Source: an uncultured Oscillibacter sp. (lineage in GTDB: Bacteria > Bacillota > Clostridia > Oscillospirales > Oscillospiraceae). From it: a DNA stretch of 34,425 bases. The stretch is taken from the NCBI RefSeq assembly GCF_910584465.1, contig NZ_CAJUBK010000023.1, positions 1 through 34,425 of the forward strand, written 5' to 3'. Positions 25,126 through 31,593 of this stretch are shown piece after piece (positions within the stretch are counted from its first letter, which is position 1; every line of letters starts with the position of its first letter). The notes under the pieces were generated by a model. It did not search any database. It was not told the origin of the DNA and saw only the letters and a list, made by a program, of their open reading frames with translations. The translations under genes and the position numbers were made by a program.

Positions 25126-26350
25126 CCCAGTCCCTCCCCCCGCCGCTGAGCGGCGCCTTTGCACCGGCCAGCAGATCGGCGATCCGCTTCGAGTTCTCCC
25201 TGTCATAGAAGGGGAAGATCTTCCGGTGCTCCTCCAGGGCCCTCTCCGTCGGGGCGAAGCGGTCCTCTGCGCGCAGCAGCAGCTCCTCTATCACCTCATC
25301 GCTGGTTTCGCACCATTTCCCGAGGACATCGTCCCGATAATCGAAATACCCTTTGGCATAGTCAAAACGCCTGAAATCATCATGATCGAACTGATAAAAG
25401 ATGACCGGCTTTTTCATATAGACCATGTCGAAGAACACACTGGAATAATCGGTGATCATGATCGAGGCTTTTTTCAGTTCCTCCTGGATGTCGTACTCTC
25501 CCCAATCCGCCACCGTGATGGCGGGATCTTCTATCTTGAACTCGCTCAAAAACTCCTGCATGCCCCTATGCGGGAAAAAAACGACCTTCAGGCCCTTGTC
25601 CTCGATCGCCCCGCGCAGCTTCGGGCTGTTCAGCAGCTCTTCCCAGCACCTCTTATATTGTGAGCCGGTGAATCCGTCCCCTCCCTGCTTTTTTTGGGAG
25701 TTCAGGACGAACCGGCTCCGCCAGGTCGGCATGATGAGGACATAGCCCTCCTCTTTCGTGAAGTCATGCAGTGCGTCGAAGCGGGGCAGCCCCGTCAGCA
25801 CGATCTGATCGCGCCGATAGCCGAACGTATCCCGCACATATCCTGCCTCCGGGATCGTCGACGTGATGAAATACTGGAGCTGCGTGGTCTCGGCATGCGC
25901 CCACTCCACATCGTTGATGATCACCCCATGCTGCAGGAACACGAACCGCGAATCGATCCAGTGCATCAACTCCAGGAATGCACACACGGCCCCATTGGGC
26001 TTCCCAGCCTTCTGCGAACTGATGTTGTGGTCGGCGCATAAGTAGGCGATCCAGTGCTCGATGCTCCCGTAAGCGATGACGTCCCCATACTCCGCCACCT
26101 TGGCATAGTCGGGCGACCTCTTGTCGATCGCATAGAAGCATACGATCTCCGGCCGCCGGGTCTTCACGTATTTGTAGAAATGGTACCCGTTGTCCCTCGC
26201 TTCGAGGGGCGTCTCACATACGACCCAGCAGTGCGCGTACCTCCGCTCCACGAACGGTCTCATGAGCACCGCGAGGGAAAGCTTCCCGAACGAGAGGAGA
26301 TCCCGGATCTTGACGTCCCTCGCTTTATTCAGAAAATACCCGATCGTCAT
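25112..26350 (-). CDS. CDP-glycerol glycerophosphotransferase family protein (TagF-like)
   Basis: A 412-residue member of the teichoic-acid TagF/TagB family (Glyphos_transf). The diagnostic C-terminal half is clear: FLQHGVIIND with the catalytic-type His near residue 140, VLTGLPRFDALHDF, VFFPHRGMQEFL, and MITDYSSVFFDMVYMKKPVIFYQFD. Such enzymes pass glycerol phosphate (or another polyol phosphate) from a CDP donor to a lipid-linked acceptor. In a Wzx/Wzy locus it probably decorates the repeat unit rather than building a teichoic chain. No CDP-glycerol synthase (TagD) is present in the window. It starts 16 bp after the GT4 gene. Confidence 0.9.
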   Translation of the reverse strand: MTIGYFLNKARDVKIRDLLSFGKLSLAVLMRPFVERRYAHCWVVCETPLEARDNGYHFYKYVKTRRPEIVCFYAIDKRSPDYAKVAEYGDVIAYGSIEHWIAYLCADHNISSQKAGKPNGAVCAFLELMHWIDSRFVFLQHGVIINDVEWAHAETTQLQYFITSTIPEAGYVRDTFGYRRDQIVLTGLPRFDALHDFTKEEGYVLIMPTWRSRFVLNSQKKQGGDGFTGSQYKRCWEELLNSPKLRGAIEDKGLKVVFFPHRGMQEFLSEFKIEDPAITVADWGEYDIQEELKKASIMITDYSSVFFDMVYMKKPVIFYQFDHDDFRRFDYAKGYFDYRDDVLGKWCETSDEVIEELLLRAEDRFAPTERALEEHRKIFPFYDRENSKRIADLLAGAKAPLSGGGRDWDESG

Positions 26351-26366
26351 GCCTCAGTCTCCACCG

Positions 26367-27593
26367 TCATCCCAGCGTTCCCCGGTCTCCCTGGCAGGGG
26401 GCCCGGCGCTCCGGCCCGGCCAGGATCTGTCCTTCCAGACGCCCATAGGTGGCGGCCCGGTCGAAGCGTTCCTCCGCGCACCGGCGGGCATTGCGGCCCA
26501 TCTCCGCCCGCAGGGCGGCATCGTCCGCCAAGATCTTTATCTTTTCCGCCAGATCCCCGGCGTCATGGTTCCTGCAGTTGAAGCCCATCCGATATCCCTC
26601 GACCAGCCGGCGGTATTCTTCGCTCTCCTGCGTGCTGATCACCGGGATACCGGCCGCCGCATAGTCGGCATGTTTGTTGATGATCGACTGCGCGGCCATA
26701 TGCTCGATCGGGTTCACGGCGATGTCGCACGCCGACAGCAGGCTGCACATCTGGTCATAGGGGAGCCGCCCCAGGAAAACAGCGTCCACCTTCTTCGCGT
26801 CCGCATATCGCTGGAACTGCTCTTTCTTCGGGCCGTCTCCCATGACGATGAAACGGATCCTCGCGTCGTCCAGCTCCGCCAGCGCGTCCATCACCACCGT
26901 GATGTCATAGCTGCTCCCCAGCGTGCCGCAGTACGCCAGCCAAACGGCGCCCGCCTCCTTCTCCAGCGCCGGCTTCCCTCCGGCATACGCGTCGAAGACC
27001 GACAATTCCGTGCCCAGGAACACCGTGGCGGCCTCCCGGCATTTCCGGCTGACGCTCAGCGCCCGGCGGCCGTACGTGTCCGACACGGCGCATATCGCGT
27101 CCGCCCGCCCATAGATCCCGTCGGCCAGCCCTTTGAACGGCGTGAAGGCGAGCTTGCCGGCCGCCGGCATCCTGACCACCATCCGGAACGCCTCCGGCCA
27201 GAGGTCCTGCACGTCGATCACGAAGCGGATGTGCTCCTCCTCACAGTACTGCGCGACACGGCTCGGCCCTGTGAGCGAGGGCACCGCGCAGTAGATCACG
27301 TCCGGCGCCTTGCGTCCCCTGATGTATCCGGCGACGTTCTCCCCCCATATGCGGTGGCTCCGGAACCGCCTCAGGCAAACGTTCTTTGGATATCCCGGCT
27401 CTTCGATGAACGTGATCTTGAACGGCCAGGGGGATCCCGGCGCTCTCCTGTGCGACTTCGTCGTATGCCGGAAGCTGCTCGTGACGAGCTCCACGTCGTT
27501 CTTGTCCGACAGCTTCTTCGCCAGATAGAGGAAGCGGTCATTATCTGTCTTTGACAGATCCTCACAAAATTCCGAGATGATAACAATGTCCAT
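26367..27593 (-). CDS. Glycosyltransferase, family 4 (GT-B fold, WbuB-like)
   Basis: A 408-residue GT4 enzyme. The N-terminal half has FVIDVQDLWPEAFRMV, a motif shared with WbuB/fucosaminyl-type transferases. The donor domain has WLAYCGTLGSSYDITVVMDAL, FIVMGDGPKKEQF, and YAAAGIPVISTQESEEYRRLV. It adds a sugar to the lipid-linked unit on the inner face. I place the start at ATG 27591-27593 with AGAGG upstream; a GTG at 27606-27608 overlapping the ATP-grasp stop would add five residues. The DLWPE motif suggests an N-acetylated amino-sugar acceptor or donor; this is inference. Confidence 0.9.
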   Translation of the reverse strand: MDIVIISEFCEDLSKTDNDRFLYLAKKLSDKNDVELVTSSFRHTTKSHRRAPGSPWPFKITFIEEPGYPKNVCLRRFRSHRIWGENVAGYIRGRKAPDVIYCAVPSLTGPSRVAQYCEEEHIRFVIDVQDLWPEAFRMVVRMPAAGKLAFTPFKGLADGIYGRADAICAVSDTYGRRALSVSRKCREAATVFLGTELSVFDAYAGGKPALEKEAGAVWLAYCGTLGSSYDITVVMDALAELDDARIRFIVMGDGPKKEQFQRYADAKKVDAVFLGRLPYDQMCSLLSACDIAVNPIEHMAAQSIINKHADYAAAGIPVISTQESEEYRRLVEGYRMGFNCRNHDAGDLAEKIKILADDAALRAEMGRNARRCAEERFDRAATYGRLEGQILAGPERRAPCQGDRGTLG

Positions 27594-27604
27594 AAGCTGC
27601 CTCT

Positions 27605-28564
27605 TCACCGTTTGATCTTCACTTCGCTGTACTTCATCATGTAGACGCCTTCATCATAATCCCCGATCCGTCCCGCATTCGCCCTGCCGCGCAGGTTTTC
27701 CAATATCAGCTCCATATGGTCGCAGCCGGACTCATAAGCATGGGGATACCCTCCGCCAAAACGGGGATTGACTTCAGAGATGTAATACTGCTCCCCGATC
27801 TTGAACAGATCGATGTCGATCTGGCCCCGGTATCCCGCTTCCAGGACGAACCGCTCGAGGAAGGCGAACAGCGCAGGGTCCTTGAAGCTCACGGCCTTAT
27901 CCGTCTCGCCGGCCCTCATCCGCAGCTTCCTCTTCGTGAAGATCGACACGACTCCTCCCGAGATCATATCGATATACACGTCCGCGCCGATCTCCTGTCC
28001 GTCAAGGAACTCCTGGATCATCAGGCCGTCCCCGCGGTCCATGAGGAACTCGACCGTCTCCTGGTCGCAGGCCTTGGAGATCCCCAGGCTCGCGCTCCCT
28101 CTCGCCGGCTTGACGAACACGGGATATGCGGCCTCTCCGGCCTCCACGGCCTTGAAGAACGCATCCTTGCCGGCCCACGACCGGGCGCAGGGGTACCCAT
28201 GCCCCTTCAGCCACGCGTACATCCGCATCTTATCCAAGGACATCTCACAAAGCGCATAGGGGCTGCCGACCACGGTGGTCCCGATCTCCCGGAACCGCGC
28301 TTCATTGGCGGCCAGCACGCTCAGCTCCGGATCGATGAGGCTCAGCACACCGCCGATCCGCTCTTCCTTACAGATATCGAGGATACGGTCCATGTATCCC
28401 GTATCACAGATGGGCGGCACGATATGATATCGATCCGCCTCATAAACAGCGGGGCTGAGCTCATCTGCATCGGCCGCCACTACGTACCCAGTCCCGCAAA
28501 ACGCCTTTTTGAAATATTGGACGATCTTGTCCCTTGTCCCTGCGGAGAGGATCAATATGTTCAT
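27605..28564 (-). CDS. ATP-grasp ligase
   Basis: A 319-residue ATP-grasp enzyme, which would activate a carboxylate as acyl phosphate and join it to an amine or other nucleophile. A Rossmann-like N-domain (MNILILSAG; VVAADADEL) is followed by the ATP-grasp core: DKMRMYAWLKGHGYPC, YPVFVKPARGSASLGI, MIQEFLDGQEIGADVYI, and the metal-binding ISEVNPRFGGGYP. It is CarB/PylC-like in layout. The ATG at 28562-28564 is preferred over one two codons upstream because GGAGG is 6 bp before it. It lies about 100 bp after a PLP-enzyme gene, and the pair recalls BtrJ/BtrK-type amino-acid chemistry. The substrate is unknown. Confidence 0.87.
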   Translation of the reverse strand: MNILILSAGTRDKIVQYFKKAFCGTGYVVAADADELSPAVYEADRYHIVPPICDTGYMDRILDICKEERIGGVLSLIDPELSVLAANEARFREIGTTVVGSPYALCEMSLDKMRMYAWLKGHGYPCARSWAGKDAFFKAVEAGEAAYPVFVKPARGSASLGISKACDQETVEFLMDRGDGLMIQEFLDGQEIGADVYIDMISGGVVSIFTKRKLRMRAGETDKAVSFKDPALFAFLERFVLEAGYRGQIDIDLFKIGEQYYISEVNPRFGGGYPHAYESGCDHMELILENLRGRANAGRIGDYDEGVYMMKYSEVKIKR

Positions 28565-28661
28565 GCTCATCCTCCATCGTTGAGATCGGGCGGGGGCCAA
28601 TGCCCCGGGCGCCCGCGCCCGCTCACGGCAGGCGGCCCCGGCGAAGCAGGGCCGCCGCCGC

Positions 28662-29828
28662 TCAGCCGCCGGGCCCGGCGGCTCCCGGCCGGGAGCGGAC
28701 TTTCCGTATCCGGTCCCCCGACCTCACATATACGTCCGGGGGCCATTTGATGAAAGATGGAGAAAGGCTCATCGTATATGCGCCGACTCTGTGGTAGACG
28801 ATCCGGTCCCCCGGCAGCAGCGCAGGGCCTCCCTTCATCTCGAACAGCCGGTCGTGTTCCATGCAGGTGAAGCCTGCCACGATCTGCCGTTCCAGCGGTT
28901 CCCGCTCTTGTCCGCTGTCCTGTACGATCTCGTAGGAATAGGTGCTCTTGCGCATCAGCGGGTCGATGTGCGTCCGGCTGCCATCGGTGACCACGAAGCG
29001 GTTCCGAGGCGTCTTCTTCACGTCTAGGACCGTCGACACGTATCCCACGGCCGCGCCGATCAAAGCCATGCCGGGTTCTACGATGAGGGCCGTCGTCTCC
29101 GGAGCGAACCGGCGCCGCAGGATGCCGGCGATCATTTCAAAATATTCGGGGAATCGCGGCTTCCCCGCAAGGCCGCCAAAGAAACCGCCGCCGATATCCA
29201 CATACTTCAAATCTAGCGGATATCTCTCCGCTATCTCGACCGCCGTTTCCGCGATCGCCCGATAGATATCCGGCATCCTCGTTTTGGAGCTCTTGTGGAG
29301 ATGGAGGCCCGTGACCTCCACGCCCTTCGCCCTTATCCTATCGACGGCCCTTTCCAGTTCCCCGTCCTCATAGCTGAACCCAAAACGCTCTCCTTCTTCC
29401 CCGCACTGCGTTTGCCCCGGGCATTTGGACTCCAGGTCGAAATTCACTCGTATCCCCACTTCATGACCGCTGCCCTCCAGTCCCTCCAACCAGTCGATCT
29501 CATACTCCGCATCGATGTTCACCACGGCATGGGCCCTGACCGCCTCCAGGAACGTCTCCTTCGACTTGGCGATCCCATTGTAAACGATCTTGTCCGCGCC
29601 TATCGATCTGGCCAGGCAGTACTCGTCATCCGAGACGACTTCCGCATAGCATCCATGGTCCCTAAAGTACTCGATGATCCATGGGAAAGCGTTCGTTTTG
29701 TAGGAATATCCGATCGCATAGTTGGGCCACGCCGCACTCAGCGCGGCCTCCAGATCCCGCAGCCCGGTATCCAGCGCCTCCTCATCGATCATAAAATAGG
29801 GTGTTTTCAATGCTCCCTGCATCATCAT
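28662..29828 (-). CDS. Fold-type III PLP enzyme, diaminopimelate/ornithine decarboxylase-like
   Basis: A 388-residue enzyme of the LysA/ornithine decarboxylase family: alanine-racemase-type barrel followed by a C-terminal beta domain. The PLP lysine is K44 in IGYSYKTN. Other landmarks are GLHLHKSSKT, the glycine-rich phosphate loop VDIGGGFFGG, an acidic IVEPGMAL, and a late GFTCMEHDRLF, which replaces the usual CESGD-type motif. It is therefore probably not housekeeping LysA. Sitting between the phosphoglycosyl transferase and an ATP-grasp gene, it may decarboxylate or racemise an amino acid destined for the polymer. AAGGAG lies before the ATG. Confidence 0.85.
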   Translation of the reverse strand: MMMQGALKTPYFMIDEEALDTGLRDLEAALSAAWPNYAIGYSYKTNAFPWIIEYFRDHGCYAEVVSDDEYCLARSIGADKIVYNGIAKSKETFLEAVRAHAVVNIDAEYEIDWLEGLEGSGHEVGIRVNFDLESKCPGQTQCGEEGERFGFSYEDGELERAVDRIRAKGVEVTGLHLHKSSKTRMPDIYRAIAETAVEIAERYPLDLKYVDIGGGFFGGLAGKPRFPEYFEMIAGILRRRFAPETTALIVEPGMALIGAAVGYVSTVLDVKKTPRNRFVVTDGSRTHIDPLMRKSTYSYEIVQDSGQEREPLERQIVAGFTCMEHDRLFEMKGGPALLPGDRIVYHRVGAYTMSLSPSFIKWPPDVYVRSGDRIRKVRSRPGAAGPGG

Positions 29829-29840
29829 AGATCCAGCTCC

Positions 29841-30455
29841 TTATTTCGCGATCGGCTCACTGCCTTTGAAGTCCTCACGGACGAAATCCCCATAATGGTG
29901 TTCGCTGCGGATGAGCACACGCCGGACAGTCAGGAGGACGATCTTCACATCCAGGAGGAACGATATCCCTTCCGTGTACTGTACATCCAAGGCAAATTGC
30001 CGCTCCCAGGTCATATCCACGTCCCCGCTGGCCTGGGAAAGGCCGGTCAGTCCCGGGCGGACGTCATGCCGGCGGCGCTGCTCTTCATCGTAAAGGGGGA
30101 GGTACTGCACTAGGAGGGGACGGGGGCCTACGATAGACATGTCCCCTTTTAAGATGTTCCATAACTCCAACAGTTCATCTAAACTGGTAGAGCGCAAGAG
30201 CTTCCCGAAGCGCGTCAGCCGGACTTCATCCGGCAATGATCTTCCATCCCCGTCCCGCGCGTCGGTCATCGAACGGAATTTATAAAGCTTGAAGATCTTC
30301 TCATCCTTCCCAGGCCGTTCCTGGCAGAAGACCACCGGACTGCCCAGCTTCACTCGGACCAGTCCCGCTATCACCAGCAGGACCGGGGACAGCACCACCA
30401 GCGCGCAGGCGGAGAGGAGGATATCCAGAGGCCGCTTGAAAAATTTTCGGTACAT
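29841..30455 (-). CDS. PglC-like phosphoglycosyl transferase (initiating sugar transferase)
   Basis: A 204-residue monotopic phosphoglycosyl transferase that starts the repeat unit by moving a sugar phosphate from a UDP-sugar to undecaprenyl phosphate. It is the short PglC form: basic KRPLDILLSA start, one re-entrant hydrophobic helix (about 11-33), QERPGKDEKIFKLYKFRSM, and the catalytic Asp-Glu pair at D93-E94 (SLDELLEL), the same numbering as in Campylobacter PglC. PRPLL and RPGLTGLSQ complete the set. The ATG overlaps the aminotransferase TAA (TAATG), with AAGGAGAG upstream. The adjoining aminotransferase suggests a di-amino or amino-deoxy sugar as first sugar. Confidence 0.93.
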   Translation of the reverse strand: MYRKFFKRPLDILLSACALVVLSPVLLVIAGLVRVKLGSPVVFCQERPGKDEKIFKLYKFRSMTDARDGDGRSLPDEVRLTRFGKLLRSTSLDELLELWNILKGDMSIVGPRPLLVQYLPLYDEEQRRRHDVRPGLTGLSQASGDVDMTWERQFALDVQYTEGISFLLDVKIVLLTVRRVLIRSEHHYGDFVREDFKGSEPIAK

Positions 30456-31570
30456 TATGTAAATGCTCTCCTTATGATGGAGATCACCCGCTCCTGCTCC
30501 GCCTCCGTCATCTTGATGTCGCTGGGCAGGCACAGGCCCCGGGAGAAGATGTCCTCCCCCACTCGGTCCCCAACGGTGATGTGAGCGTTCCCGGCGAACA
30601 TCGGCTGGAGGTGCATGGGCTTCCAGATGGGCCGGGACTCGATGTCCTCCGCCTCCAGCGCCAGCCGGAGCCGCTCCGGCGTCACCTGGCTGCCGGGATC
30701 GATCGTGATGCAGCTGAGCCAGAAGTTGGGGCGGCTCTCCGGCGGGTATGGGTTCATCTTCACCGGCAGGCCGGCCAGTCCCCTCTGGTATGCCTGGTAG
30801 ATGCCCTCCTTCAGCCGCAGGTGCTCCTCCAGGTGCAGCAACTGCCCTCGGCCGATGCCCGCCACGATGTTGCTCATCCGGTAGTTATAGCCGACCTCCT
30901 TGTGCTCGTACCACGGGAAGGGCTCCCGGGCCTGGGTCGCCCAGAAGCGGGCCTTGGCGATGGCCTCACCATCATCGCTGAGGAGCATCCCGCCGCCGGA
31001 GGAGGTGATGATCTTGTTCCCATTGAAGGAGAGGACATTGTATCGCCCGAAGGTGCCCGTCTTGCGGCCCTTGTAGGAGGCCCCCAGGCTCTCGGCGGCG
31101 TCTTCGATCAACACTGCGCCGTGTGCATCGCAGATCTCCCGGATCTCATCCAGCTTCGCCGGAGTCCCGTAAAGATCGGCGGCGATGACACATCTGCATC
31201 CCGGGTACTCCTCGAAGGCCCGCTCCAAGGCCCGGGGATCCATGTTCCAGGTCTCCCGCTCGCTCTCGACGAACACCTGCTCTCCGCCCTCGTAGCTGAC
31301 TGGGTTCACCGTGGCGGAGAAGGTCAGGTCGGAGCAGAAGACCTTCTCCCCCCGCCCGACTCCCGCCAGCTTCACCGCCAGGTGCAGCGCCGCCGTGCCG
31401 GCGTTGAGGGCGGCGGCGTACTTCGTCCCCACACGGGCGGCCATCTCGTTCTCGAACTCGTCGACGTTCCTGCCAAGCGGCGCTACCCAATTGGTGTCGA
31501 AGGCCTCCTGGATGAAGGCCTGCTCCTCCCCGTGCATGGTGGGCGAGGATAGGAAAATACGCTCAGGCAT
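30455..31570 (-). CDS. DegT/DnrJ/EryC1 sugar aminotransferase, PglE-like
   Basis: A 371-residue PLP aminotransferase that would convert a UDP-4-keto sugar to its 4-amino form. Features: ALNAGTAALHLAVKLAG near residue 60, IEDAAESLGASYKGRKTG with D157, and the PLP lysine K186 in SFNGNKIITSSGGG, as in Campylobacter PglE. The ATG at 31568-31570 lies 23 bp after the helicase stop; the longer frame to 31849 is overlap with the helicase gene. It is the first true sugar gene of the locus and is coupled to the PglC-like gene. The matching dehydratase (PglF) and acetyltransferase (PglD) are not in the window. Confidence 0.92.
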   Translation of the reverse strand: MPERIFLSSPTMHGEEQAFIQEAFDTNWVAPLGRNVDEFENEMAARVGTKYAAALNAGTAALHLAVKLAGVGRGEKVFCSDLTFSATVNPVSYEGGEQVFVESERETWNMDPRALERAFEEYPGCRCVIAADLYGTPAKLDEIREICDAHGAVLIEDAAESLGASYKGRKTGTFGRYNVLSFNGNKIITSSGGGMLLSDDGEAIAKARFWATQAREPFPWYEHKEVGYNYRMSNIVAGIGRGQLLHLEEHLRLKEGIYQAYQRGLAGLPVKMNPYPPESRPNFWLSCITIDPGSQVTPERLRLALEAEDIESRPIWKPMHLQPMFAGNAHITVGDRVGEDIFSRGLCLPSDIKMTEAEQERVISIIRRAFT

Positions 31571-31593
31571 ATCAGTACATCTCCCTGTTCCGC

